64,000 nucleotides of DNA from Hymenobacter jeongseonensis (GCF_015694725.1 NZ_JADQDQ010000007.1:186001-250000), one strand, 5' to 3'; positions 44,836-54,202 are shown, numbered from the stretch's first letter. A program made the numbers and translations. The notes: generated by a model from the letters alone, not told the origin.

Positions 44836-47424
44836 TTACATAAGGTTATAAAATGCTTTGAGTCGGTCGTCGGTTTCTTTGTCGCGGATGTTTTGGAGCA
44901 CCGCCTTCAAGGTGGGCGTGGTGGGGACGAGCAATGCCAGGCCGCGATAGGCACCCAAGCGAACCTCATACCGTGGGGCGGTACGAGCGTATTCTTCCAG
45001 AATTCTCAGGCCCTTATCGCGCTCCACGGGCGGGATGTGCGTCATTAGGGTGCCGAACGCTTGGAAGTAGGCGTAGAGGTCGGCTTCGGCCACATCGGGC
45101 AAGCGACGCAGAAACCAACCGTATTGGTCAAGCCCTCCATTGGAAGCGTAGTAACTGGCCACGGCCAGGATGAGCGGGCTGCTGCTAGTGTTGTCGAGCG
45201 CCGCCACTTGCTGACGAGAATTCTCGCTGGGCTTTTTGGCTAATGCCTCCACCGCGGCGGCCGCTACCAGCGCAGAACTGTCGGTGACGGCGGCGCCGTA
45301 AACGGGACCAAAATTGCCATCGGCAAAAGTAGCCAGGGTGGTAATGGCCTGGGCCCGTACGCGCGGATTGGGGTCGGTACTGGCAAGGCGTTGGATGTCT
45401 TTGCGCATGGCATCCGGCTCGGGGCCCCGGTAACGGCGAAGGTGGTCGAGAGCAGCACGACGGACGGCCCAGAACTTATCGTTCATGGCGTTGCGCAGCA
45501 AACTGCTCACGGTTAGTTCCGTGGTTTTGTTTTGCAGGAGTTCCATGGCCTCGGCCTTCTGCTGATAGCCGCGAGCGTGGTAGAACTGAAATATCAACTC
45601 CTCCTGCGTCCGGTCTTCCTCGAACTGGGCAAGAAGTTGGCTTTCGTTGTCGAATTTGACCAAGCTGGGCTTCTGATTGGCGGGCAGCACAAAGGTCTGG
45701 CTGGCTTTGGTAACGGTGATGCGGTGCTCGGTGGGCTGGTTGTTATTGGTCCAGACGGCGACAGTGACCGGAAGACGGTACACGGGTTGGAACAAGGTAT
45801 CCTGTACTTGCTGCACGCGCACAGTGACCTGCCCGTTGGTGTACGAATGACTGATACGCAGCTCTGGGTGCCCTCGCTGCATGAACCACTGGTTGAAAAA
45901 CCAGGTGAGGTCTTCGCCGGTGATTTCTTCAAAAGCCGTGCGCAGCTTGGAGATTTCGACGGCCGTGTGCTTGTTCTGCACCAAGTAGCGGTTCAGCGAG
46001 GCGAAAAAGGCTTCGTCGCCCACGTACTTGCGGAGCATGTGCAGCACGCGCCCGCCTTTGTCATAGGAATGACGGTCGAACATATCCTCGCGGTTGGTGT
46101 AGCGGTAGCGAATGAGTGGCTCGCGCTTGGCCAAGGCTTCTTCGAGGTAGTTATTGATTTTGGTTTCCTGCACGAAGCCGGCTTCGTCGGCGCCCAACTT
46201 AAACTCGGCCCAGAGAAATTCGGAGTAGTCGGCAAAGGATTCGTTCAGGGGCAGGTTGGCCCATGACTCGCTGGTGACGTAATCGCCGAACCACTGGTGG
46301 AACAGCTCGTGAGCGATGGTGGACTCTCCGCTCTGGTAATTGGCATCAATCAACTCCCGTCGGGTGGCTTGAATGGTGCTGCCGTGCGTGGTGGCCGTGG
46401 TGTTCTCCATGGCACCGCTCACGTAGTCGCGCACAGCTACCTGGGCATATTTGTCCCACGGGTATTCCAGGCCCAGCCGTTTGGAAAAGAAGTCCATCAT
46501 CTCGGGCGTGCGTCCGAAGATGGCGCGGGCCGTACTGGCATACTGAGGCTCGACGTAGTAGTCGACGGGCTTGCCGTGCCAGGAGTCATTTACCACGGCG
46601 AAGTCGCCAACCACCATCGTGGCCAGGTACGGAGCGTGTGGCTCCTTGAGCCTCCAGGTATCGGTTCGGGTGCCGTCGGCGTTGGCTTTGGAGGACGTGA
46701 GCGTGCCGTTGGAAAGCGTTTTGAATTGCTTCTCCACCGTCAGGCTAATTTCCTGCGTCATGCGCTGGTTGGGCTTGTCAATGGTGGGAAACCAACAGGA
46801 ATTGGATTCGGTCTCGCCCTGCGTCCAGATTTGGCGCGGCTTATTCTTCTCCGTCCCCAGTGGATTGATGAAGTACAGGCCTTTATCAGCGGTGATGGCC
46901 GCCGAGCCGCCCTGTGGCAGCTCGTTGGGCTTGGCCACGTACACGATGCGAACTTGGTAGGGCGTGGTCCGCGCGTACGGACGGTCGAGGGCAATGACGA
47001 GCTTGCGCTTGTTGTATGTATAGGTGAGGGCCTTGTTTTTCTTATCGCCGATAAGCTCGACTTTCTGAATATCGAAGCCCTTGGCATCAAGCACCACCTC
47101 GGATTGCGGGTAGAAATGCGAGCGCAGGGTAAGCACTGCCGTGCCCAGGAGGTACTGCTTTTTATAGTCGAATCGAACGTCGAGTTTGGTGTCAACCACA
47201 TCCGTCAGGATGGTAGCGGCCGGTTGCAGCGGGGCTTCGGCCGGCAGCCACGAGGGCACCACCAACCCAGCAGAGACTGGCGCTGGGGCCGAAGCTGGCG
47301 CGGCTTTTTTGTGCACGGGCGCCTTGGTCCCAGGCTTCCGTGCCCCCGGCCCCGACGATTGGGCGGCAGCCAGTAAGTGAATAAACAACAGCAGGCTGGT
47401 GAAGCCCGGAACCAAATACCTCAT
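44836..47424 (-). CDS. M1 family zinc aminopeptidase, secreted, with HEAT-like C-terminus
   Basis: 862 residues from the ATG at 47424 (MRYLVPGF), which places a signal peptide at the N-terminus (hydrophobic 6-22, cleavage near AAAQ). An Ala/Pro-rich linker precedes the M1 fold. The exopeptidase motif GAMEN is at 337-341 and the zinc site HELFH is at 372-376, with the third ligand Glu in NESFADYSEF. The C-terminal third has HEAT-like helical repeats (for example FWAVRRAALDHLRRYRG and NPRVRAQAITTLATFADG). It probably trims peptides in the periplasm. It is divergent from the biotin carrier gene. Confidence 0.92.
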   Translation of the reverse strand: MRYLVPGFTSLLLFIHLLAAAQSSGPGARKPGTKAPVHKKAAPASAPAPVSAGLVVPSWLPAEAPLQPAATILTDVVDTKLDVRFDYKKQYLLGTAVLTLRSHFYPQSEVVLDAKGFDIQKVELIGDKKNKALTYTYNKRKLVIALDRPYARTTPYQVRIVYVAKPNELPQGGSAAITADKGLYFINPLGTEKNKPRQIWTQGETESNSCWFPTIDKPNQRMTQEISLTVEKQFKTLSNGTLTSSKANADGTRTDTWRLKEPHAPYLATMVVGDFAVVNDSWHGKPVDYYVEPQYASTARAIFGRTPEMMDFFSKRLGLEYPWDKYAQVAVRDYVSGAMENTTATTHGSTIQATRRELIDANYQSGESTIAHELFHQWFGDYVTSESWANLPLNESFADYSEFLWAEFKLGADEAGFVQETKINNYLEEALAKREPLIRYRYTNREDMFDRHSYDKGGRVLHMLRKYVGDEAFFASLNRYLVQNKHTAVEISKLRTAFEEITGEDLTWFFNQWFMQRGHPELRISHSYTNGQVTVRVQQVQDTLFQPVYRLPVTVAVWTNNNQPTEHRITVTKASQTFVLPANQKPSLVKFDNESQLLAQFEEDRTQEELIFQFYHARGYQQKAEAMELLQNKTTELTVSSLLRNAMNDKFWAVRRAALDHLRRYRGPEPDAMRKDIQRLASTDPNPRVRAQAITTLATFADGNFGPVYGAAVTDSSALVAAAAVEALAKKPSENSRQQVAALDNTSSSPLILAVASYYASNGGLDQYGWFLRRLPDVAEADLYAYFQAFGTLMTHIPPVERDKGLRILEEYARTAPRYEVRLGAYRGLALLVPTTPTLKAVLQNIRDKETDDRLKAFYNLM

Positions 47425-47521
47425 GCCGACGATAACAGGCGAAAAACGCCTCAATTTCTGAATTAATTTGAGATTTGACCTACCTTTAACCCCCGCTTCC
47501 ATCCCACCCTATCCGCTTCAG

Positions 47522-48025
47522 ATGCTACAAATCAGCACCGGCCCCGAGCAACTCTGGGAAGTTGACTACCGCGCCGCCGATACTATCACGCTCAATGGTG
47601 AGCCTTTTGCCTGGGACATAGCGGATTTGGGCGAAGGCCGGTTTCACGTATTGCACGAAGGTCGCTCGTATAATGCGGAAGTTGTCTCAACGGATTACGC
47701 TACCAAGAATATTGTACTGAAAATAAACGGGCAGCGCATCGAGCTAAATGCCAAAGACCGGTTCGACCTATTGCTCGAACGCCTGGGCATGAGCAATGCC
47801 ACCGCGGCCAAGGTCAACGAATTGAAGGCTCCAATGCCCGGCCTTATCGTCGATATTCGGGTAGCGCCCGGCCAGACCGTGCAGAAAGGCGACCCATTGT
47901 TGGTGCTGGAAGCCATGAAGATGGAAAATATCCTCAAGGCCCCCGCCGATGGCATCGTGGGCAGCCTCAAAGTGAACCTGCGCGACAACGTGCAGAAGGG
48001 CCAAGTGCTGGTGCAGTTCTCGTAA
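47522..48025 (+). CDS. Biotin carboxyl carrier protein (biotin/lipoyl attachment)
   Basis: 167 residues from ATG 47522. The C-terminal biotinyl domain (about 98-167) has the attachment motif EAMKMEN with Lys133, preceded by LKAPMPGLIVDIRVAPGQTV. The N-terminal 80 residues fit the carrier subunits of acyl-CoA carboxylases (propionyl-, acetyl- or methylmalonyl-CoA type). No carboxylase or transferase subunit gene lies nearby, so the enzyme it serves cannot be named. pyrH follows 42 bp downstream. Confidence 0.85.
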   Translation: MLQISTGPEQLWEVDYRAADTITLNGEPFAWDIADLGEGRFHVLHEGRSYNAEVVSTDYATKNIVLKINGQRIELNAKDRFDLLLERLGMSNATAAKVNELKAPMPGLIVDIRVAPGQTVQKGDPLLVLEAMKMENILKAPADGIVGSLKVNLRDNVQKGQVLVQFS

Positions 48026-48067
48026 CGCCCGTTATCAATCTATTCCGAATTACTCAACCACTTCGAT

Positions 48068-48868
48068 TTGAAATACCACCGCATCCTTCTAAAGCTCAGC
48101 GGCGAAGCGCTAATGGGCCAGCAGCAGTACGGCATCGACGCCGAGCGGCTGATGCAATACGCGTCCGAAATTAAATCCGTGGCCGCAACCGGCGTGCAAG
48201 TGGCCGTTGTGATTGGCGGGGGCAACATTTACCGCGGCGTGCAGGCCGAAGCCTTTGGTCTCGACCGCGTGCAAGGCGACTACATGGGAATGCTTGCTAC
48301 CGTTATCAACTCCATGGCCCTGCAAAGCGCCTTGGAAAAGCTGGAAGTAAGCACGCGCCTGCTGTCGGGCCTCACCATTCAGCGGGTGTGCGAGCCCTAC
48401 ATTCGGCGCCGGGCGGTGCGACACTTGGAAAAAGGGCGCGTAGTAATTTTTGGTGCCGGTATCGGTTCGCCCTATTTCACCACCGACTCGGCAGCTTCGC
48501 TACGGGCCATTGAGATTGAGGCCGACGTGGTGCTGAAAGGCACGCGGGTAGACGGCATCTACACCGCCGACCCGGAGAAAGACCCCACGGCCACGCGCTA
48601 CCATGAAATCACCTTCGACGAGGTGCTGAATAAGAACCTGAACGTGATGGACATGACGGCCTTCACCCTGTGCAAGGAGAATAACCTCCCCATCATCGTG
48701 TTCGACATGAATACGCCGGGCAACCTGCAGCGCTTGCTCGACGGCGAGTCGATGGGTACGCTGGTAAGCGATGGAAACTCAAGCATCCGGGATGGGCGCA
48801 AACCGCTGCTGGACCCTAAGCAAAGCTTGCTGCAACCGCTGGTGGGCAACCAGCCAGAACAAGCCTAA
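48068..48868 (+). CDS. pyrH: UMP kinase (TTG start)
   Basis: Phosphorylates UMP to UDP. 266 residues. [49 protein letters not shown] and FFT-type [20 protein letters not shown] match the amino-acid kinase fold of bacterial PyrH. The start is TTG at 48068, since the next in-frame ATG would remove the KLSGEAL phosphate-binding motif. The C-terminus is about 25 residues longer than E. coli PyrH. It is followed by frr, the common pyrH-frr pair. Confidence 0.97.
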   Translation: MKYHRILLKLSGEALMGQQQYGIDAERLMQYASEIKSVAATGVQVAVVIGGGNIYRGVQAEAFGLDRVQGDYMGMLATVINSMALQSALEKLEVSTRLLSGLTIQRVCEPYIRRRAVRHLEKGRVVIFGAGIGSPYFTTDSAASLRAIEIEADVVLKGTRVDGIYTADPEKDPTATRYHEITFDEVLNKNLNVMDMTAFTLCKENNLPIIVFDMNTPGNLQRLLDGESMGTLVSDGNSSIRDGRKPLLDPKQSLLQPLVGNQPEQA

Positions 48869-48965
48869 CTTTTAGTTGTCAGGTGCCAGTTGTTAGTTTG
48901 TAGCGACAAACGAATACCGGTGTTTGGCAATTGACAACCCACTACTACTGATACTACAAAACCAA

Positions 48966-49529
48966 ATGGACGAAGAAATTCAGTTTTACCTCGACGAGCT
49001 TGCTGAATCAATGGGCAAGGCCCTGGCGCACGTAAACGTGGAAATGAGCCGCATTCGCGCGGGCAAGGCTTCGCCGGCCATGCTCGACGGCCTGCGGGTA
49101 GATTACTATGGTACTTCTACCCCCATCAGCCAGATTGCCACCATCACCGCCCCCGATGCCCGCTCGCTGCTCATCAAGCCGTGGGAGAAAAACATGATTG
49201 GCGAGGTTTCCAAGGCTATCAAGAACAGCGACTTGGGCCTGAACCCCGTGACTGATGCCGAAGGCGTACGCCTGAACATCCCGGCCATGACCGAAGAGCG
49301 CCGTCGGGAGCTGGTAAAACAAGCCAAAAACGAATCGGAAGCCGGCAAGGTGCGGGTTCGCGGCATCCGCAAGGATGTGAACGAGGCCCTGCGCAAGCTC
49401 CTGAAAGAAGGCGCTTCAGAAGACGCCGTTAAGAGCGCCGAAGAGAAAGTACAGAAAACGACGGATACTTACATTGCCGAAGTTGAAAAGACGCTCAGCA
49501 AGAAAGAATCGGAGATTATGACCATCTGA
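48966..49529 (+). CDS. frr: Ribosome recycling factor
   Basis: 187 residues from ATG 48966 (MDEEIQFYLDELAESMGKAL). The conserved EMSRIRAGKASPAMLDGLRV, the domain II YYGTSTPISQIATITAPDAR, and the C-terminal helix LTEERR-type MTEERRRELVKQAKNESE are present. Together with EF-G it splits post-termination ribosomes. An upstream start at 48924 is unlikely, as it adds residues not found in RRF. Confidence 0.97.
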   Translation: MDEEIQFYLDELAESMGKALAHVNVEMSRIRAGKASPAMLDGLRVDYYGTSTPISQIATITAPDARSLLIKPWEKNMIGEVSKAIKNSDLGLNPVTDAEGVRLNIPAMTEERRRELVKQAKNESEAGKVRVRGIRKDVNEALRKLLKEGASEDAVKSAEEKVQKTTDTYIAEVEKTLSKKESEIMTI

Positions 49530-49546
49530 TGGAATTGGTCTGCCAC

Positions 49547-49585
49547 AAAAAAGCCCCGGTTGTGTTGCACAACCGGGGCTTTTTT
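49547..49585. terminator. Bidirectional terminator between frr and nadD
   Basis: A long perfect inverted repeat: AAAAAAGCCCCGGTTGTG, a 3-nt loop, then its complement ending in TTTTTT. It starts 18 bp past the frr stop and lies 36 bp from the convergent nadD stop. A-runs on one side and T-runs on the other let it work in both directions. Confidence 0.9.
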
Positions 49586-49620
49586 GTTGAAATACCTCGC
49601 TTACGGAGCCTTGCATTGTA

Positions 49621-50205
49621 TTACAGGTAGCTTCTTTGCGTTAAAAGTGCTTCCTCAACCGCATCAGGCACCAGGTAGCGGATGCTGTGGCCCGTGCGGA
49701 GACTTTCGCGGATGTAGGTGGCGGAGATATCCAGCAAGGGCGCCATTATTATCTGAACGCGGGGAAACGAGGTAAGTTCGGGCAACTCGGTGCCGGGACG
49801 CGGGTAGATGTAGATATCCACTTCGGACAGCAAACGGGCCGACTCGTGCCAGCGCGGGAGGCCCGGGAGGTTATCGGCGCCCATCAGCAGCACGAAGTCG
49901 TGCGCGGGGTGGCGCCGCCGCAAAGCGTCGAGCGTGGCAATGGTGTAGCTGGGGCGCGGCAGGCTGAACTCGATGTCCTCGGCGCGGAGGCGCGGGTTGC
50001 CAGCCAAGGCCAAGTTCACCAAGTGCAGGCGCTCGGTGTCGGGCAGCAAATCTGTTGCCTCTTTGAAAGGGCTGTGCGGCGAGACGACGAGCCACACTTC
50101 GGCCAGGTCAGTGCGCGTGGCGAAGTGCTCGGCTAGGATGAGGTGGCCGATGTGCACGGGGTTGAACGAGCCGAAAAGCAGGCCTATTCGAACTTGCCCG
50201 TTCAT
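49621..50205 (-). CDS. nadD: Nicotinate-nucleotide adenylyltransferase
   Basis: Makes deamido-NAD from nicotinate mononucleotide and ATP. 194 residues. The nucleotidyl-transferase motif is LLFGSFNPVHIGHLILAEHF (GxFxPxHxGH), and the second motif is DISATYIRESLR near the C-terminus. Its ATG overlaps the gmk stop as ATGA, so translation is probably coupled. Confidence 0.95.
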   Translation of the reverse strand: MNGQVRIGLLFGSFNPVHIGHLILAEHFATRTDLAEVWLVVSPHSPFKEATDLLPDTERLHLVNLALAGNPRLRAEDIEFSLPRPSYTIATLDALRRRHPAHDFVLLMGADNLPGLPRWHESARLLSEVDIYIYPRPGTELPELTSFPRVQIIMAPLLDISATYIRESLRTGHSIRYLVPDAVEEALLTQRSYL

Positions 50206-50786
50206 ACAATGGCCGGCTCGGCGCTGATGAACTGCCGCACTAGCTTTTCGGCGTGGTCCGTGGCCTCGTCGAGGTCGTCGTTGACCACGGTTACATCGAA
50301 TCGGTCTTCGAATGCTAGTTCAAAGTTGGCTTTGTATACCCGCGAAGAAATGCTGGATTGCGAGTCGGTGGCACGGGCCTGCAGGCGCTGCTCAAGGACT
50401 TCAATGGACGGGGGGCGGACAAATATCGCCAAGGCCCGGTCCTTGTAAAACTCTTTGATGCTGAGGCCACCTTTCACGTCGACATCCAGAATGGCGTGCT
50501 TGCCGCTGTCCCAGATGCGCTCGATTTCAGACTTCAGCGTGCCGTAAAAAGCACCTTCGTACACTTCTTCCCATTCCACAAATTCGTCATGCCGAATCTT
50601 GTCCTGGAAATCCTGAACGGAAATAAAGTAGTAATCCTTTCCATTGGCTTCGGTGCGGCCACGGCGGTCGCGGGTGCACGCCGAAATGGAAAAACTTAGC
50701 TCGGGCAACCGCTGCATGAGCCGATGCACGATAGTGGTTTTTCCGGCGCCGGAGGGCGCCGAAAACACAATGATTTTGCCTTGCAT
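50202..50786 (-). CDS. gmk: Guanylate kinase
   Basis: GMP to GDP kinase, 194 residues. The P-loop is VFSAPSGAGKTTIV (about 7-20). The GMP-binding region has SACTRDRRGRTEANGKDYYF and EWEEVYEGAFYGTLKSEIER, and the lid region has FVRPPSIEVLEQRLQARATD. First gene of a two-gene operon with nadD. Confidence 0.97.
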   Translation of the reverse strand: MQGKIIVFSAPSGAGKTTIVHRLMQRLPELSFSISACTRDRRGRTEANGKDYYFISVQDFQDKIRHDEFVEWEEVYEGAFYGTLKSEIERIWDSGKHAILDVDVKGGLSIKEFYKDRALAIFVRPPSIEVLEQRLQARATDSQSSISSRVYKANFELAFEDRFDVTVVNDDLDEATDHAEKLVRQFISAEPAIV

Positions 50787-50815
50787 CGCGCAAAGCTAGC
50801 CAGTAGCGACCGGTA

Positions 50816-51115
50816 TTAGGCCATTTCGGCGCTCACGCGGGCCAAAATGGACTCCTGTAGGCTCGCGGGGCTGGGGCGCCGAGACAGGCCCTTGTTCAGG
50901 AAGCCGATGAAAATGCGCTGCTTCTCGATGTCGTCGAAACAGGGCGAGCAGTCGTTGGCGTGGTCGTAGAGGTAGTCCTCGTCTTCCGCCGTCACGGGCT
51001 GGCCTTCGATGAGTTGGTCTAGTACAGTATTCACGCGTTCGCAGTCGGTGCCGTTGTCGGGGGTAGCAGCAACGGGAGCCGACGAATTGGTTTTTGTAGT
51101 AGCGGATTGGTCCAT
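50816..51115 (-). CDS. Putative zinc-finger anti-sigma factor
   Basis: 99 residues from ATG 51115. The N-terminus is Thr/Ser/Ala-rich. The centre has DCERVNTVLDQLIEG and then DHANDCSPCFDD, a His-x3-Cys-x2-Cys pattern as in ZAS-type anti-sigma domains (RsrA, ChrR). The rest is helical. No transmembrane segment is seen, so it would be cytoplasmic. It lies directly downstream of an ECF sigma gene (86-bp gap), which supports an anti-sigma role. Function is inferred from motif and context. Confidence 0.7.
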   Translation of the reverse strand: MDQSATTKTNSSAPVAATPDNGTDCERVNTVLDQLIEGQPVTAEDEDYLYDHANDCSPCFDDIEKQRIFIGFLNKGLSRRPSPASLQESILARVSAEMA

Positions 51116-51201
51116 AATTGTAAATGCGTGCAACGCGAGAAAAGGGTGATAGACAAGGGTCTGCAAAGCAAAGCTACACTCACATGTGCTTGCTGGGGAG
51201 G

Positions 51202-51846
51202 TTAATTATTTTCGGGCTCGGTTAGTTCCGTCTCGTCGTCTATTGCATCATTGCCATATCCCATTGACTGCGCGTATTTTTCCAGCTTATCCTTGAGGAA
51301 ATTGCGGGCCCGGTGCAAGCGCGAACGGACCGTACCTATCGGAATGTCAAGCACTTTAGCCATTTCCTCATATGTAAATCCTTCTAGGTCGCAGAGGATG
51401 ATAACCGTGCGGAAATCGACCGGTAAAGAATTTAGGGCACTAGCGACTTCGTCACCAATTAAATCGCGGGCCGACTGCTGGCGCATGTCGGACGACGAAG
51501 CCCCGATTTCGCCTTCCGCCTCTACATCGTCGGGGTTGTAGTAGCCTTCGATTTCACTGTAATCGACTTTGGCGGGCTGCTTGCTTTTCTTCCGAAAATC
51601 GTTGATAAACGAATTCTTGAGAATGCGAAAAAGCCAAGCCTTGGCGTTGGTACCGGGCTCGAAATACTCAAAAAAGCGGTATGCCTTGAGATAGGTTTCC
51701 TGCACCAAATCGTTGGCATCGTCCTCGTCGAGGGTGAGGCGATAGGCAAAGTTGTAGAGCGGGTCGAGCACGGGCATCAGCTCGGCCTGAAAGCGCCGGT
51801 CCTTTTCCTCTTTGCTCAGTTTGACCCGTTCGGGAGAATCGCTCAT
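51202..51846 (-). CDS. ECF-type RNA polymerase sigma factor
   Basis: 214 residues. Sigma region 2 (about 25-88) includes YNFAYRLTLDEDDANDLVQE and AWLFRILKNSFINDFRKKSK. Region 4 (about 135-190) has LPVDFRTVIILCDLEGFTYE and a helix-turn-helix EEMAKVLDIPIGTVRSRLHR. A long acidic linker separates them. Likely controlled by the downstream zinc-finger protein. The C-terminal acidic tail (about 200-214) is not typical. Confidence 0.93.
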   Translation of the reverse strand: MSDSPERVKLSKEEKDRRFQAELMPVLDPLYNFAYRLTLDEDDANDLVQETYLKAYRFFEYFEPGTNAKAWLFRILKNSFINDFRKKSKQPAKVDYSEIEGYYNPDDVEAEGEIGASSSDMRQQSARDLIGDEVASALNSLPVDFRTVIILCDLEGFTYEEMAKVLDIPIGTVRSRLHRARNFLKDKLEKYAQSMGYGNDAIDDETELTEPENN

Positions 51847-52133
51847 AGTGGGCGGGGGAAATTGTAGGCCGAAACCTACGAAATAATAGCTAATTAGGAG
51901 AAATCTGACTGCAAGAACTGCTACATGCGGTGGCTGGCCTTATGGCTTCGCGTCAAACAACCACAAACCAAAGCATTTGGGAGATAAATCGTCCTTTTGA
52001 GAACAGCTTAGCACATGAAATACTGCCCGATGTACGGATTACCGCGCTGCGTAGGTTGCGCGCCGTGGCAATAGGCAAAAGACAAACGGTACAGAATAGC
52101 TTTTGTTTGTACCCGAATGGCATTTCCCTAACG

Positions 52134-53165
52134 CTAAAATAGCGGCGGCCAAGCCAGCACGCGCGCCGCCACGGCAACCGGCTCGATAGCCCGAATGCAG
52201 CGGCAAGCCGCTGGCTGGGTGCGGCAGGCCTCGCAATTCGGCTCCTCGAACACCATGTAGTCGGCGTGCTCACCCAGCGGACCCCAGCGGCCGGGGTGCA
52301 TGGGACGGATGAGCGGGTACAGGCCCAGGGCGTGGCGGCCAAGTGCCGCAGCCAAGTGCAGCGGGCCGGTGCTGCCGGCTACGAGGCCGTCGGTGGCGGC
52401 GATGAAGGCCAAGAACTGCGGCAGGCCGAGCTTGCCGGTGAGGTCGGCCGCAAGAAAGGCGGCGTTTTGCTGAAGCCAATCGGCTAGCTCCTCCCCTTCT
52501 GCGGCGGTTCCGGTCACGAAAACGCGGTGCCCGGCCTGGTGCAGCAGCCGAGCCAGCTGGCCGAAGTTGTCTAAGCCCCACTCCCGGGCGCTACCACGGC
52601 TGCGCGGATGCAGAATGACGTTTAACCGGCCGGGCCGACGGTCTCGTAAAAGTGCCTGCAACGGTGCGGACAAGGATTCGAGCGAATGCAAGCGCACCAA
52701 CTTTGCTACCTCCACCAATGCCGGTACTGCGGCGAAGCCCAATGGCTGAAGCAATTGCAGGTTTAGTTGCGCTTCGTGCAGGGACGAGTGGCGGCGGCTG
52801 AGGGCAACCAAGCGGTTGCAGGTGAGCCAATGCTGCCAGCGGTTGCGAGTGCCAATGCGAACGGGAATTTTAGCCTTTTTGGCTAGGCGCGCCAGGGTCT
52901 TGTTGGGAAAGACATGGACGATGGCGGATGCGGCGAAAGCTTGCAGGGTGGCTACTTGCGCCGCTTCGGGCTGCTTCAGCAAATCATCCAGATTCAGAAA
53001 ATCATCAACCCACGGGCAAGCCGCCGCAATCGGCGCGGTGTAGGTGCGGCCGATAAACACCACCCGGCAGTTGGGGAACATGCGCTTGAGCTGCCCGGCC
53101 ACCGGCAGCGTGAGCACTACATCACCAATGGCATCGGTGCGGGAGATGAGGAAGGTCTGGCTCAT
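52134..53165 (-). CDS. Family 9 glycosyltransferase (heptosyltransferase-like)
   Basis: 343 residues from ATG 53165 (MSQTFLISRTDAIGDVVLTL). The N-terminal Rossmann domain has the RxDxIGD motif of GT9. The C-terminal domain has VILHPRSRGSAREWGLDNFG, VFVTGTAAEGEELADWL and GSTGPLHLAAALGRHALGLY, the donor-binding pattern of ADP-heptose transferases. The donor and acceptor are not determined. Its ATG overlaps the stop of the upstream GT2 gene (ATGA). The C-terminus has a Cys cluster (CEACRTQPAACRC). Confidence 0.87.
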   Translation of the reverse strand: MSQTFLISRTDAIGDVVLTLPVAGQLKRMFPNCRVVFIGRTYTAPIAAACPWVDDFLNLDDLLKQPEAAQVATLQAFAASAIVHVFPNKTLARLAKKAKIPVRIGTRNRWQHWLTCNRLVALSRRHSSLHEAQLNLQLLQPLGFAAVPALVEVAKLVRLHSLESLSAPLQALLRDRRPGRLNVILHPRSRGSAREWGLDNFGQLARLLHQAGHRVFVTGTAAEGEELADWLQQNAAFLAADLTGKLGLPQFLAFIAATDGLVAGSTGPLHLAAALGRHALGLYPLIRPMHPGRWGPLGEHADYMVFEEPNCEACRTQPAACRCIRAIEPVAVAARVLAWPPLF

Positions 53166-53926
53166 GCTTCGGCGCTTTCGGTGCGGGTTTTCAGCTTGGC
53201 GAATTTCAGAAACACGCCCCAGGCCGAGATGCCGGCGATGCAGAGGCCGGCAAAACCGTCGAGAAATCCCAGCCGAAAGAAGTAGCCGTGCACGAACTTC
53301 CAGAGCGGCTTCAGCAGCAGGTGGAAGAGGTTGACGTTGGTTTTGCCGCGCAGGGCCAGCTCTTGGGCGGTGATGCTGGTAAACTTGTTGAGCTGGCTGA
53401 CGTGCTGGGCAATGGAGTAGTAGCTGTAGTGCAGGGCATCGCCGGCGAGCTGGCCGGTGGTTTGGCCGGGATTCACTTCGTAGCGCTCGTGGAGCAACAG
53501 GCCGGTCCAGCGGCCCAGGCGGCGGTCGTAAAGGCGCAGTTTGCGGTCGGGATACCAGCCGCCGTGGCGCACCCAATGGCCGCAGTAATTGGTGAGGCGC
53601 GCGAGGCTATAGGCGGCGTGCTGCCAGTGCTGTTTGGCCGCGCGGATGGACTGGCGCAGTTCGTCGGTGAGCACTTCGTCGGCATCGAGTTGCAGAACGT
53701 GGTCGAATGCGGCCTGCGCGGTGGCGTAGTTTTTCTGCTCCACGTAGCCGGCGAAGGCGTGCTGAACGACACGCACGCCGTGCTGTTGGCAGATTTCGAC
53801 GGTATTATCCGTCGAGAAAGAATCGACCACCACTACGTCGTCGGCCACATCGCCCAGCGCCTGGAGGCAGCGGGCAATATTGGCCGCTTCGTTGAATGTG
53901 ATGATGACGACGGAGAGAGAAACCAC
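53162..53926 (-). CDS. Family 2 glycosyltransferase (GTG start)
   Basis: 254 residues from a GTG at 53926, reading (M)VSLSVVIITFNEAANIARCL. The GT-A motifs DDVVVVDSFSTDNTVEIC and LQLDADEVLTDEL (DxD-like DAD) are seen, followed by GWYPDRKLRLYDRRLGRWTG. This pattern matches the WaaE/KdtX-like LPS-core subgroup. An ATG at 53992 is possible, but a TACCTTTG element lies inside that longer frame at 53960-53967, which favours the GTG. It is coupled to the downstream GT9 gene, probably for LPS or a similar surface glycan. Confidence 0.85.
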   Translation of the reverse strand: MVSLSVVIITFNEAANIARCLQALGDVADDVVVVDSFSTDNTVEICQQHGVRVVQHAFAGYVEQKNYATAQAAFDHVLQLDADEVLTDELRQSIRAAKQHWQHAAYSLARLTNYCGHWVRHGGWYPDRKLRLYDRRLGRWTGLLLHERYEVNPGQTTGQLAGDALHYSYYSIAQHVSQLNKFTSITAQELALRGKTNVNLFHLLLKPLWKFVHGYFFRLGFLDGFAGLCIAGISAWGVFLKFAKLKTRTESAEA

Positions 53927-53959
53927 GCAGGAAAAGCCAGAAGACAATGTAAGTATGGG

Positions 53960-53967
53960 CAAAGGTA
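53960..53967 (-). promoter_or_regulatory. Candidate -7 element for the glycosyltransferase pair
   Basis: On the minus strand TACCTTTG, 33 bp before the GTG start at 53926. No TTG occurs at the usual 19-21 bp upstream; one TTTTG lies at only 9 bp. A half-site match. Confidence 0.4.
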
Positions 53968-54202
53968 ATGTTGAGTCAAAACGGCGCGGCATAATGCGGG
54001 AAAAGTGCGCTTCGCTGCCTTAAAATTGAACCACAACCCTTAATGCCTGCTGATACAATAGATAGAGTAGTCCGGCATCAACCCGTTTCGTTTATTCACA
54101 CTTCTAACACAGGTGCTAATTCGCCGTAAGCAAAGAGTACAATTTCGGGCATCGCAACCCGGTCTCCGTGCGTAACTTGCGCCTCAATTCGTTTTCCCAC
54201 AC

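Noticed and set aside
50791..50798. TAGCTTTG on the minus strand just before gmk as a promoter
   Set aside because: It ends only about 4 bp before the gmk ATG and has no -33 element, so transcription would start at or inside the start codon.
51930..52142. A 70-codon plus-strand frame between the sigma factor and the glycosyltransferase
   Set aside because: No signal, domain or promoter, and its 3' end runs into the GT9 gene on the other strand.
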